Below are positions 22,736 to 30,650 of a stretch of DNA of 32,762 bases, piece by piece; position 1 is the stretch's first letter, and each line of letters opens with the position of its first letter. The translations under genes and the position numbers were made by a program. Source of the DNA: Candidatus Nanoarchaeia archaeon (GTDB taxonomy: Archaea; Nanobdellota; Nanobdellia; SCGC-AAA011-G17; JACPNG01); NCBI GenBank assembly GCA_030745695.1, contig JASLOB010000022.1, forward strand, positions 1-32,762, read 5' to 3'. The notes beneath the pieces were generated by a model that worked only from the letters and a program-made list of their open reading frames with translations, did not search any database and had not been told where the DNA came from.

Positions 22736-24037
22736 TCAATCCTCAACAATTGATAAACTAGGATCTTCTAAATATTTTTTTAGTTCATTCATAAATCTAG
22801 ATGTGGTTGCACCATCAAATATTCTATGATCAAATGTAACAGATATTGGTAGAATTTTTCTTATTACTATTTTTCCATCTACTACTCTAGGAATATCTTT
22901 AGCTCTTCCTAATCCTAAAATAGCTGCTTCAGGATAATTAACAATAGGGGTTCCATAACTCCCACCTATACTTCCATAATTTGTTATTGTAAATGTTCCA
23001 CCTTTTAAATCTCCTAAATCAACTTTTCTTTCTTTTGTTTTGTCAGCTAACTCTTTTATTTCTTTAGCTAAATCTAATATTCCTTTTTGATCAACCCCTT
23101 TTACTACAGGAACAATCAATCCATTTTCAGTATCAACTGCTATCCCAAAATTATAATATTTTTTTATGATAATCTCTTCTCCTTGTATTGAAGAATTAAC
23201 TATAGGATATGACTTTATTGCATGTATTAATGCTTTTATTATATATGGCAAGAAAGTTAGTTTAATCCCTTTTTTCTCTGCTACTTCTTTTTGTACTTTT
23301 CTTACATCACTTAATTCAGTAATGTCTATTTCATCCATGGAAGTAACATGGGCAACTTCATTAACTGCCCTCATCATATTATCAGCAATAGTTTTTCTTA
23401 TTCCTTTTAATGGAATTCTATCTACATAGCCATATAAATCATATTTCTTTGTAACTTTAATCTCTTTTTTCTCTTCAATCTCTACTGGAACTTCTCCTTT
23501 AGATGCTTTTTTGATATCTTCTTCTACAACTCTTCCACCTTGTCCAGTTCCTTCTAAAGTAGAAATATCAACATTTAATTCTTTAGCTAATTTTCTTATA
23601 GAAGGTGTTGCTAAAACTTTCTTTTTTTCTTTTGTTTCTTTTTTTGTTTCTTCAACTTTAAATTCTTCATCTGATTCTTCTAAATCTCCAACAACAGAGG
23701 TAGTCTTTCTTTTTTCTTTCTTAGGCTCTTCTTTTATTTCTTCTTTTACTTCCTTCTTTTCTTCAATTTTTTTCTCTTTAGTTTCTTCAACTTTCTCTCC
23801 TTCTTCCCCTATTACAGCTAATGTTTCTCCAACTTTAACAGTTTCTCCTTCTTTAAAGTTTAATTTTAAAATTTTACCAGATTTAGGACTTGGAATATCC
23901 ACAACAGCTTTATCAGTCTCAACTTTAGCTATTGGATCATGTTCTTTTATATCATCCCCTTCTTTAACAATCCATTCTACTAATTCACCTTCAGCTATTC
24001 CTTCACCAACATCTGGAAACTTAAACTCATATGCCAT
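22736..24037 (-). CDS. pdhC: 2-oxoacid dehydrogenase complex E2 (dihydrolipoyl acyltransferase)
   Basis: A 433-residue E2 protein. The lipoyl domain (1-75) has the lipoyl lysine K43 in VETDKAVVDI. A long charged linker (about 77-145, K/E-rich) follows, then a peripheral-subunit-binding domain (TPSIRKLAKELNVDISTLEG), a second linker and the catalytic domain. The active site is DHRIFDG with H404 and D408. The ATG at 24035-24037 is preferred over one 12 codons upstream because GAGGT stands eight bases ahead and MAYEFKFPDVGEG is the normal E2 start. It overlaps lipB by 11 bases; E1-alpha and E1-beta are 1.5 kb away on the same strand. Pyruvate is the likely substrate, but branched-chain acids are possible. 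Confidence 0.92.
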   Translation of the reverse strand: MAYEFKFPDVGEGIAEGELVEWIVKEGDDIKEHDPIAKVETDKAVVDIPSPKSGKILKLNFKEGETVKVGETLAVIGEEGEKVEETKEKKIEEKKEVKEEIKEEPKKEKRKTTSVVGDLEESDEEFKVEETKKETKEKKKVLATPSIRKLAKELNVDISTLEGTGQGGRVVEEDIKKASKGEVPVEIEEKKEIKVTKKYDLYGYVDRIPLKGIRKTIADNMMRAVNEVAHVTSMDEIDITELSDVRKVQKEVAEKKGIKLTFLPYIIKALIHAIKSYPIVNSSIQGEEIIIKKYYNFGIAVDTENGLIVPVVKGVDQKGILDLAKEIKELADKTKERKVDLGDLKGGTFTITNYGSIGGSYGTPIVNYPEAAILGLGRAKDIPRVVDGKIVIRKILPISVTFDHRIFDGATTSRFMNELKKYLEDPSLSIVED

Positions 24038-24755
24038 GATAATCGACCTCTTTTTTATTGAATACTTCAGCAAATCTATAAACCAATTTATCTTTAACTT
24101 CTTGTAAAACTAATTCTCTACCTAAAATTGTTTGCATACTAATAGGTGGAGTTTTACTTACTGGAAATCCACAAGGATCTATTAATTCAGTGTAAGGAAT
24201 ATTATGAGAATTATTAACATTTAATGCAAATCCATGATGGGTATAAATCCATTCTCCTCTAGTTTCAGTTCCTATACCTTTAGTACAAAGGACTTTGTAT
24301 TTACCATCTTGATTATACCATGTTGCCCTATATGGTTTATCAGTTTTTGGATTCATAGTATCTACTCTTGTGATTAGAATGTTAAAATCTTTAGCAGTTC
24401 TTATCATAACTTCTTCAAAAGATATCATAAGTTCACGTATACTAGGTCGTCTCCATTTCATTATCGTATATCCAACAATTTGACCAGGACCTAAAAAAGC
24501 TGCTCCACCCCCTCTCTCAGTTTTCTCATGAAAATCTATATTATACTTACTTAATTCAGCCTTATCAACTTTTAATTTATTCCATCCATTATTACTTATT
24601 CCAAATGTAATTGTTGGTGGATGTTCCACTAATATTAAAGTATCAGATGTTTCTCCATCTATTCTTCTTTGAAGTTCTTTTTTTTGTCGTTCCCATGATT
24701 CTTCATAAGATATATTCCCTAAATCTATCACATCTAATCTATTTTCCAAATTCAT
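24027..24755 (-). CDS. lipB: Lipoyl/octanoyl transferase (LipB family)
   Basis: A 242-residue acyltransferase that loads lipoyl domains. ERGGGAAFLGPGQIVGY is the LipB acyl-pocket motif, THHGFALNV is the HG-ALNV motif, and ELIDPCGF carries the catalytic cysteine C195. Counting back from HHG, K159 lines up with the catalytic lysine of E. coli LipB (K135), so the active site is complete. The ATG at 24753-24755 is preferred over one 21 codons upstream because GGTG stands seven bases ahead and the longer form adds a hydrophobic, unrelated start. It is joined to E2 by an 11-base overlap, so the lipoyl enzyme and its substrate protein are made together. Confidence 0.9.
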   Translation of the reverse strand: MNLENRLDVIDLGNISYEESWERQKKELQRRIDGETSDTLILVEHPPTITFGISNNGWNKLKVDKAELSKYNIDFHEKTERGGGAAFLGPGQIVGYTIMKWRRPSIRELMISFEEVMIRTAKDFNILITRVDTMNPKTDKPYRATWYNQDGKYKVLCTKGIGTETRGEWIYTHHGFALNVNNSHNIPYTELIDPCGFPVSKTPPISMQTILGRELVLQEVKDKLVYRFAEVFNKKEVDYHGI

Positions 24756-24816
24756 TCCCTCACACCTAATAATATACAATAAAAACTTTTTTAAGTATAA
24801 AAATGTTATCTTAAAC

Positions 24817-25248
24817 ATGCCTGATTTTAAAACACATTATGCAACTATAATGATAACTTTACTTTTTGTATTAGGATTCTTTTGGTTTTTACAAAATCCG
24901 AGAAGTTTAGAAACAGATAGTGGATTAGAAGATATTACTGGAATGGATATTTCTGAAATTTTGTTAGATAGTATAACTTCTTCTAAAGAAGATAATAATG
25001 AGATTATGAAGAATGCTGAAAGGATAGTCTTTGATTATTTGATTAGTAATAATATAGATGGAGATATTCAAAAATCTTCTAAAGAAGATGAATTGTTTAG
25101 AATAGAAGTAGATCTATTTAATTCTGAATTTGATGTTGTATTTGATTTAGATAGTGGTGGAAATATAAAATGTTTTCAAAGATTCAATGATAAAAAATGT
25201 TATGATAACTTCGATGATCTTAACATAAGATTTTTATCTATGTCCTAA
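24817..25248 (+). CDS. Hypothetical membrane-anchored protein
   Basis: I do not recognise this 143-residue protein. One membrane helix near the N-terminus (about 10-26, IMITLLFVLGFFWFL) is followed by an acidic region and a small domain with FRIEVDLFNSEFDVVFDLDSGGNIKCF. Two cysteines (C128 and C135 region, CFQRFNDKKC) could form a disulfide. An AT-rich element about 20 bases upstream (GTATAAAAAT) would give a leaderless mRNA. It is divergent from lipB with 61 bases between starts and is not part of the dehydrogenase operon. Confidence 0.68.
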   Translation: MPDFKTHYATIMITLLFVLGFFWFLQNPRSLETDSGLEDITGMDISEILLDSITSSKEDNNEIMKNAERIVFDYLISNNIDGDIQKSSKEDELFRIEVDLFNSEFDVVFDLDSGGNIKCFQRFNDKKCYDNFDDLNIRFLSMS

Positions 25249-25278
25249 ATTTACATTCTTTTCACTTGACTAAACACA

Positions 25279-25287
25279 TTTATATAA
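25279..25287 (+). promoter_or_regulatory. TATA-like box before the 59-residue gene
   Basis: TTTATATAA lies about 60 bases before the ATG at 25345, implying a leader of about 35 bases. There is no clear ribosome site in that leader, which lowers confidence. Confidence 0.3.
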
Positions 25288-25344
25288 TATAAAATCTTAG
25301 ATATTTTATCAATAAAATCAATTCTAACACATAAACTTAAGACA

Positions 25345-25524
25345 ATGGAAATCGAAGCCTCCACCTCTTCAATAATAAGTCATATAGAAGAGATTGTAGC
25401 TCTTCTAGAAAGAAACCCAAATGCTACAGAAGGAGATCGTATTTATGTTGAAACTCAAATTAAAAATCTTCCTGAGAGACTACAGGGAGAATATTTAGAA
25501 AGAGTTGAGGTAATAACATATTAA
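25345..25524 (+). CDS. Small acidic protein, 59 residues, unknown
   Basis: A short open frame encoding MEIEASTSSIISHIEEIVAL then LLERNPNATEGDR and ending ERVEVITY. The predicted helical pattern and a Glu-rich composition look like a real small soluble protein. Its stop overlaps the stop of E1-beta by TTAA, the same arrangement as two other convergent pairs in the window. It uses more GCC, TCC and ACC codons than its neighbours. No family or function recognised. Confidence 0.55.
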   Translation: MEIEASTSSIISHIEEIVALLERNPNATEGDRIYVETQIKNLPERLQGEYLERVEVITY

Positions 25525-26483
25525 AAACTCATAACTTTATCTATAGCTTTTTTTATTCTATCAATATTTGGCATGTAATACTTTTCTAATTTAGGAAGAG
25601 GGACTACAATATCGTATCCAGTTACTCTTTGTATAGGTGCTTCTAAACTTAATAATTCTTTTTCATTTATTAAGGCTATTATCTCAGAAGCTAATCCTAA
25701 AGTCTTTGGGGCTTCATGAACAATAATACATCTTCCTGTCCTAGAAACAGAATTTAAGATAGCTTTAGTGTCTAATGGCTTTAATGTTCTTAAATCAATT
25801 ACTTCTATATTATATTTAGAATCTTTAATTGCTTTTAGTGTTTCTCTAACCCAAGATCCATAAGTTATAATTGTTAAGTCTTCTCCTTGTTTAATTATAT
25901 TAGCTTTTCCTAATGGAATTGTATATTCTTTTTCTGGAACTTCTTCTTTAAATGCTCTATAAATTTTCTTAGGTTCAAAAAATATAACAGGATCAGGGTC
26001 TCTTATTGCACTTATTAATAATCCTTTAGCATCATAAGGTCTAGAAGGAATCACAACTTTTAATCCAGGTGTGTGTATAAAATAAGTTTCTGGAGAATCT
26101 GAATGATGTTCTAATGCTTTAATGCCTCCACCAAAAGGACTTCTTACTACAAGTGGAACATTAAACATTCCTCTTGATCTATTTCTGATTCTAGAAGCAT
26201 GACTTATTATTTGATCTAAAGCAGGCATTAAAAATCCTTCAAATTGTATTTCTGGAATTGGTTTTAATCCATTTAATGCTAACCCTATAGATGATCCAAC
26301 AATACCTGATTCAGCTAAAGGGGTATCAAAAACTCTATCTTTATATTTTTGAAACAATCCTTCTGTAACTCTAAAAACCCCTCCATCTATGCCTACATCC
26401 TCTCCTAATAGAACAATAGACTTATCTTTCTCCATTTCTTGGCTTAATGCCATATTTATTGCTTGAACTAAATTAGCTTTCAT
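25521..26483 (-). CDS. pdhB: 2-oxoacid dehydrogenase E1 beta subunit
   Basis: A 320-residue transketolase-fold subunit. GEDVGIDGGVFRVTEGL, then DTPLAESGIVG with the glutamate that activates thiamine diphosphate, GGGIKALEHHSDSPE, and a C-terminal half with IITYGSWV and IEVIDLRTLKPLD. With E1 alpha it decarboxylates a 2-oxoacid and passes the acyl group to E2-bound lipoate. The start overlaps the E1 alpha stop by four bases. The length is normal for the family. Confidence 0.94.
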   Translation of the reverse strand: MKANLVQAINMALSQEMEKDKSIVLLGEDVGIDGGVFRVTEGLFQKYKDRVFDTPLAESGIVGSSIGLALNGLKPIPEIQFEGFLMPALDQIISHASRIRNRSRGMFNVPLVVRSPFGGGIKALEHHSDSPETYFIHTPGLKVVIPSRPYDAKGLLISAIRDPDPVIFFEPKKIYRAFKEEVPEKEYTIPLGKANIIKQGEDLTIITYGSWVRETLKAIKDSKYNIEVIDLRTLKPLDTKAILNSVSRTGRCIIVHEAPKTLGLASEIIALINEKELLSLEAPIQRVTGYDIVVPLPKLEKYYMPNIDRIKKAIDKVMSF

Positions 26484-27532
26484 TTTTCATTTTGTTGTTC
26501 TTTTAGATTATCAGTTAATTCTGAATACATATAATTGAATATTTCTTCTCTCTTTGGAGCTTCTAAAGATTCCATTTTTTTAACAGCTTCATCAATCTCT
26601 TCATTAAACTTTTTATCTAATTCATCTTCATAATCTTGAGCCCATAATTTTTTACTAGACATATAGTTTCTTAACCTATCAATAGGATCTTTTTTCTTCC
26701 ATTGATTAACCTCTCTATCTGTTCTATATTTTTTAGAATCATCAGATGTAGTATGATCTCCTCTTCTATAAGTTAAAGCTTCAATTAATGTAGGCTTGCC
26801 TTTCTTTGCTCTTTCTAAAGCTTCTTTTGTTGCCCTATACATTGCAAAAACATCATTACCATCTACTCTTATTCCATACATCCCATAAGCAATTGCTTTT
26901 TGTGCGATAGTTTGTGCTTTAGTTTGTTTGTTAACAGGAAGAGAGATAGCATATTGATTATTTTGACAAATAAAAACTAAAGGAACTTCAAAAACAGAAG
27001 CAAAATTCATAGCTTCATGAAAATCTCCTTCTGATGTTGCTCCATCTCCAAAATAAGTTATAACTGCTCTTGATTCTTTTTTTATTTTACAAGCCCAGGA
27101 ATAACCCATGGCATGTAACATATGTGAACCAACAGGAATAGAAACTGTAAAAATATTAGCATCTTTAGTAAATTTCATACCTCTTTCATCACCTTTCCAA
27201 TAAGCTAAGTATTGATCTATAGGAATGTTTCTTGATAAATAAACCCCTTGTTCTCTAAAACTTGGAAAAACAAAATCTTCTTTTCCTAAAGCAAAAGCAC
27301 TTCCAATATGTGTTGCTTCTTGTCCTAAACAAGATGCATAAGTTCCTAAACGACCTTCTCTTTGTAATTTCAAAGCTTTCTCATCAAGTATTCTTGTTAA
27401 TTTCATTAACTCAAACATTTTTTTAATATTTTCACCATTTAACTTTGGCATTAATTTAGAATCAACTTTTCCTTTCTCATCTAATACACTTAGAAATTCT
27501 ACATTAAATTGATGTATCACCTCTTTAGGCAT
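26480..27532 (-). CDS. pdhA: 2-oxoacid dehydrogenase E1 alpha subunit
   Basis: A 350-residue subunit. The thiamine diphosphate motif runs from GDGATSEGDFHEA to CQNNQYAIS (GDG...NN). GTYASCLGQEATHIG and the loop TYRRGDHTTSDDS (phosphorylation-loop region in mitochondrial relatives) are present. Together with E1 beta and E2 it forms a pyruvate-type dehydrogenase. Archaeal versions are often branched-chain or have unknown substrate. The ATG is one base after the thioredoxin-like gene, so the three genes form one transcript. Confidence 0.94.
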   Translation of the reverse strand: MPKEVIHQFNVEFLSVLDEKGKVDSKLMPKLNGENIKKMFELMKLTRILDEKALKLQREGRLGTYASCLGQEATHIGSAFALGKEDFVFPSFREQGVYLSRNIPIDQYLAYWKGDERGMKFTKDANIFTVSIPVGSHMLHAMGYSWACKIKKESRAVITYFGDGATSEGDFHEAMNFASVFEVPLVFICQNNQYAISLPVNKQTKAQTIAQKAIAYGMYGIRVDGNDVFAMYRATKEALERAKKGKPTLIEALTYRRGDHTTSDDSKKYRTDREVNQWKKKDPIDRLRNYMSSKKLWAQDYEDELDKKFNEEIDEAVKKMESLEAPKREEIFNYMYSELTDNLKEQQNEK

Positions 27533-27533
27533 T

Positions 27534-27791
27534 TTATTTAGAAGCCCATTTCTTTAGTTCTTCATAACTAACTGAACCACATATCCACTTTTTATTCTCT
27601 TCATTAAAGAAAAAAGGAACACCACCACACTTTCCATTATCTAATGCTTCCATATTTTTTTTATTTGTTTCATTGTGCCACACTTCTAATACTTTAACTT
27701 TAACTTTTGTCTCTTTTTCTAATTTTTTAACTAATGGATCCATCTCATGACAATGTGGACATTCTTTACCTGTAAACATGATTAAAGCCAT
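27534..27791 (-). CDS. Thioredoxin/glutaredoxin-like protein with CPHC
   Basis: An 85-residue thioredoxin-fold protein with active site GKECPHCHEM, a cis-proline strand (GGVPFFF) and another cysteine pair region (GKCGG, WICGS). The upstream GTG in frame lies inside the ribosome site GAGGTG, so the ATG at 27789-27791 is taken as start. It heads the operon with E1 alpha and E1 beta. Redox work on the complex or on lipoate is possible given that no E3 is seen nearby, but this is conjecture. Confidence 0.82.
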   Translation of the reverse strand: MALIMFTGKECPHCHEMDPLVKKLEKETKVKVKVLEVWHNETNKKNMEALDNGKCGGVPFFFNEENKKWICGSVSYEELKKWASK

Positions 27792-27865
27792 ATTTATCAC
27801 CTCTTATCTTTTTTAATAATATAATTTGCTTGTTTTTAAATTTAATGCTTAACATTAACAAAACC

Positions 27866-27874
27866 TATATAAAT
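27866..27874 (+). promoter_or_regulatory. TATA box of the SpoIIM-family gene
   Basis: TATATAAAT is centred 27 bases before the ATG at 27897, preceded by AAACC. A separate AT-rich box (27834-27847) probably serves the minus-strand redox operon. Confidence 0.55.
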
Positions 27875-27896
27875 AAAGATATACAATTAATTATTA

Positions 27897-28760
27897 ATGG
27901 TATTGGAGTCATTAATTGGACCAGTCAAAGCAGAGAAAAAATTTTGGGAACTTTTCTTTTTTGGTGTTTTATATTCATCCATTGCTGTTATTTTAGCATT
28001 ATGGATCTTTAAAGATCAATCCAGTTTAATTGTTGTTTTTCTAACAGTTTTAGCTACAGTCCCTTTAATGTATAGAACAATCAAATTTGAAGAAAAAAAA
28101 GATTTGAAAATACAAAATGAAGTTAGTTTATTAAAAGCACATAGTAGGGCATTAGCGTTCTTTATGTTTTTATTTATGGGAATAACAATTGCATTTTCAT
28201 TATGGTATACATTCCTTCCAGAGGAATTAGTTAACACATTATTTTCTACCCAAGTTAAAACAATAGAATCAATAAACGCTCAAATCTTAAGAACTGGAAT
28301 ATCAAGTTTAACAATAGCTCAAGATTTTTATATGCAAATATTATCAAATAACTTTAAAGTTTTATTATTTAGTATATTCTTTTCTTTCTTTTATGGGGCA
28401 GGTGCAATTTTTATATTAACATGGAATGCATCAGTAATAGCAAGTGCTATTGGGATATTTATTAGGAGAAATTTAAGTGAGTTAGCTACTAGTTTTGGTT
28501 TGGGAAATATTGCTAGTTACTTCCAAGTATTCTCAATTGGAACTTTAAGATACATGACCCATGGTACATTTGAGATATTAGCTTATTTTATTGGAGGATT
28601 GGCAGGAGGATTAATCTCTGTAGCAATAATAAGACATAACATTGATAGTAAAGAATTTAGGCATGTTTTAATTGATTCAATAGATTTAACATTATTAGCA
28701 GTAGCAATACTAGTTGTAGCAGCTTTTGTTGAAGTGTATATAACTCCCTCTTTATTTTAA
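27897..28760 (+). CDS. SpoIIM/DUF95 family membrane protein
   Basis: A 287-residue integral membrane protein with about six helices: LFFFGVLYSSIAVILALWIF near 20-39, one at 44-60, then FFMFLFMGITIAFSLW, LLFSIFFSFFYGAGAIFILTWNASVIASAIG, the FEILAYFIGGLAGGLISVAII pair, and a final helix. The motif FYGAGAIFILTWNASV and the late GTFEILAYFIGG match SpoIIM-like proteins, which are widespread in archaea and not linked to sporulation there. Function unknown. TATA box 27 bases ahead, leaderless. Confidence 0.85.
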   Translation: MVLESLIGPVKAEKKFWELFFFGVLYSSIAVILALWIFKDQSSLIVVFLTVLATVPLMYRTIKFEEKKDLKIQNEVSLLKAHSRALAFFMFLFMGITIAFSLWYTFLPEELVNTLFSTQVKTIESINAQILRTGISSLTIAQDFYMQILSNNFKVLLFSIFFSFFYGAGAIFILTWNASVIASAIGIFIRRNLSELATSFGLGNIASYFQVFSIGTLRYMTHGTFEILAYFIGGLAGGLISVAIIRHNIDSKEFRHVLIDSIDLTLLAVAILVVAAFVEVYITPSLF

Positions 28761-28768
28761 AGGTAAAA

Positions 28769-28777
28769 TTTTTAAAC
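28769..28777 (+). promoter_or_regulatory. TATA box of the tandem surface paralogues
   Basis: TTTTTAAAC is centred 26 bases before the ATG at 28799, in the 38-base gap after the SpoIIM-family gene. Confidence 0.5.
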
Positions 28778-28798
28778 ACAATATATTAATTATTATCA

Positions 28799-29410
28799 AT
28801 GAAATCTTCAATAATAAGAAAAGAAAAAATACCATTCTATAAAAATAAAAAGATACTAACTGGATCTATAGGATTGTTTATTATAGGAACTATGGTTTTT
28901 AGTATATTTGGTTATAGTAGCACACAGCATAGTAGGTCAGGAGATTCTAATTATTATGATTATGATGGTTATAGATTTGTAGCAACAAATCAAGGATGGT
29001 TAACACATCTAGGAGAAAATCCTATTTCATTTTATTTTGGCCCTAGAGAGCTAGAATATTTTAATCCAGAAATTGATTTTAAAATAAATAATTTAGATTA
29101 TTTAGATAAAATTTATGTAAGTTTGCATCCTAATGAAAATTTGCATCCTGCTGCCCAAGAGTTTACTAGATTTATTAATTTCGGGAATAACTATGTTATT
29201 GCTTGTTCAGAAGATGGACAAGGATGTGAAGATATTCCTATTAAAACATGTGAAGATGCAACTAATACTATTGGAGTGATAGAATTTAATTTTTCAAATG
29301 AAACAAAGATTATAACAGACAATACATGTGTAAAAGTTGAAGGATCACAACAATCTATAATCATGTTAACAAATAAAATTGTTTTAACTGAATTAGGAAT
29401 AATGAAATGA
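28799..29410 (+). CDS. Membrane-anchored surface protein, paralogue A
   Basis: A 203-residue protein of unknown function. A basic N-terminus and one membrane helix at about 21-39 leave the rest outside the cell. Three Cys fall in a cluster (ACSEDGQGCEDIPIKTC) with another near CVKVEG. Its final 60 residues resemble those of the next gene: both have IGV/IGI, a strand followed by DET or NETK, a second Cys strand and a helix ending ELGIM or LLGIM. Four-base overlap (ATGA) with that gene. Confidence 0.75.
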   Translation: MKSSIIRKEKIPFYKNKKILTGSIGLFIIGTMVFSIFGYSSTQHSRSGDSNYYDYDGYRFVATNQGWLTHLGENPISFYFGPRELEYFNPEIDFKINNLDYLDKIYVSLHPNENLHPAAQEFTRFINFGNNYVIACSEDGQGCEDIPIKTCEDATNTIGVIEFNFSNETKIITDNTCVKVEGSQQSIIMLTNKIVLTELGIMK

Positions 29411-29964
29411 AAAAAATATTAGTATTATTAATTTTAAGTATATTTTTTATATCAAGTTGTACTTTCTTTACTTCTGCTCCAGGAACTTATAAATATGGAG
29501 AATATGAAGTTACAAGAACTAGACAAGGAGGTTATGCAGGATATTTAACAACCGTTTATATTAATGATAATACTAATCCAACACAAATAAACACAAGACA
29601 TGACCCTCAAAGTTTAGAGAACATTAAAGTTGGAAAAAATGTTAGAGAGTCACTATTAACTAAAAAAGAATTATTTTTACATATTAATGATGAAAATTTA
29701 ACTGGACTTACTACAGTAGCTGGATTAGAATTTAATAATTTAATAGAAAGATTTTATAGCATCCCAGTAAGATATGAAGAAAATAAGTATGATTGTAGTC
29801 ATAATTTAGATAATAGGATAGGTATAGTTAAATTACAATTAGGAGATGAAACTAAAGTATTTGTTGAAGATAGTTGTGTGGTTTTACAAGGGCAAACTGA
29901 AAAAGATCTAGTTAGAGCAGCTGATAGAACAATATTTTTCTTATTAGGAATAATGGAAGAGTAA
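29407..29964 (+). CDS. Surface lipoprotein, paralogue B
   Basis: A 185-residue protein with lipobox FFISSC, acylated at C18. The middle region YGEYEVTRTRQGGYAGYLT has counterparts in YDGYRFVATNQGWLTHLG of the preceding protein. The C-terminal part (DNRIGIVKLQLGDETKVF, then DSCVVLQG, ending FLLGIMEE) also matches it in order. The two therefore share one fold, with one anchored by a helix and the other by lipid. Function unknown. Confidence 0.77.
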   Translation: MKKILVLLILSIFFISSCTFFTSAPGTYKYGEYEVTRTRQGGYAGYLTTVYINDNTNPTQINTRHDPQSLENIKVGKNVRESLLTKKELFLHINDENLTGLTTVAGLEFNNLIERFYSIPVRYEENKYDCSHNLDNRIGIVKLQLGDETKVFVEDSCVVLQGQTEKDLVRAADRTIFFLLGIMEE

Positions 29965-29973
29965 TATTTAATA
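29965..29973 (+). promoter_or_regulatory. TATA box of the Trm112-like gene
   Basis: TATTTAATA is centred 27 bases before the GTG at 29996. The spacing implies a leaderless mRNA and supports GTG over the nearby ATG, which is followed at once by a stop. Confidence 0.5.
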
Positions 29974-29995
29974 ATGCTTTCTTATTCTTATAAAT

Positions 29996-30151
29996 GTGAA
30001 AGATCCAATATCTAAAGAACTATATGATTTATTAGCATGTCCAATATGTAAATCAAATATTATATATAATAAAGATAAAACATCTTTAATATGTAAAAAA
30101 TGTGATAAAAATTATCCAATAAAAGAAGGAATCCCTTTATTATTACCTTAA
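29996..30151 (+). CDS. Trm112-like/YcaR-type zinc-ribbon protein, 51 residues
   Basis: A GTG-start gene. The frame reads KELYDLLACPICKSNIIY, then LICKKCDKNYPIKEGIPLLLP. The two C-x2-C pairs and the ending YPIxxGIPxLLP are the Trm112/YcaR signature. Trm112 activates several archaeal methyltransferases acting on tRNA, rRNA or release factors. It is shorter than eukaryotic Trm112 and closer to the minimal zinc ribbon. It stands alone after the paralogue pair. Confidence 0.82.
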   Translation: MKDPISKELYDLLACPICKSNIIYNKDKTSLICKKCDKNYPIKEGIPLLLP

Positions 30152-30178
30152 GCCGAGATTCTATAACATTATTTAAAT
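30152..30178 (-). other. Possible tRNA-Gly-derived fragment
   Basis: The 12 bases GCCGAGATTCTA at 30152-30163 also occur at 6882-6893 inside tRNA-Gly, where they are the complement of the D-arm/anticodon-stem region. The match continues loosely (CATTA and TTTAAA versus CATTA and AAAC). It could be a relic or chance. Confidence 0.3.
30171..30178 (+). promoter_or_regulatory. TATA box of the frameshifted Cys-rich gene
   Basis: ATTTAAAT is centred about 29 bases before the GTG at 30204, matching the leaderless spacing used elsewhere in the window. Confidence 0.4.
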
Positions 30179-30203
30179 TTCTTATTTTGTTTAATTAAAG
30201 TCT

Positions 30204-30622
30204 GTGTTGTTAATATTTACAATTCTTTTCCCAGCTTTTTAGAGAAGTTCCATGATTCAGATACTAAACTTCTTAAAATTGGAGGGATACCTAACTATCA
30301 TGGTTTAGAGACTAGAGAATTAATGGCTGGATTTTTAGAGTCACCTTTACCTAATCTTATTAAGATAGCTAATCAGGTGGATAAAAAAGGAGAGCTTACT
30401 TTATTAGCTAAAAATTATAGGGAACTTGCTCAGATAGCATTTGATGCAAATTTTAAAGCTATGTCTCCATCTGATTATAAAAATTTCATTAAGTCAACTG
30501 AAGGGATAGAATGTGAAGATGAAGCTTGTATTGAGTTTAGATGTTTAACTTACAAATATGCTTGTTGTGTTAATTTTCTAGAGTCTAATAATTGTCAACA
30601 AAAAAAAGAAGAAGTAGATTAA
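30204..30622 (+). pseudogene. Cys-rich protein with a one-base frameshift near its start
   Basis: An uninterrupted frame of 99 codons begins at ATG 30323 (MAGFLESPLPNLIK...), but coding-like sequence continues upstream in the same frame (FLEKFHDSDTKLLKIGGIPN) without any start codon. In the next frame a GTG at 30204 opens a hydrophobic start, MLLIFTILFPAF, and then hits TAG. One extra T in the T5 run at 30236-30240 joins them into a 139-residue protein with a signal-like N-terminus and a C-terminal Cys cluster (CEDEACIEFRCL, YACCVNF). No family recognised. Either a real mutation or an assembly error. Confidence 0.6.
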
Positions 30623-30650
30623 TTTTATTTTATAAAAATATTTGGGACTG

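Noticed and set aside
23511-24107. 198-residue Ser/Phe-rich open frame on the plus strand
   Set aside because: It is the antisense of the Lys/Glu-rich linker and lipoyl domain of E2; the composition is an artefact of complementing GAA/AAA codons.
30152-30178. A complete second tRNA-Gly gene
   Set aside because: Only the D-arm and anticodon-stem side matches; no acceptor stem or T arm is present nearby.
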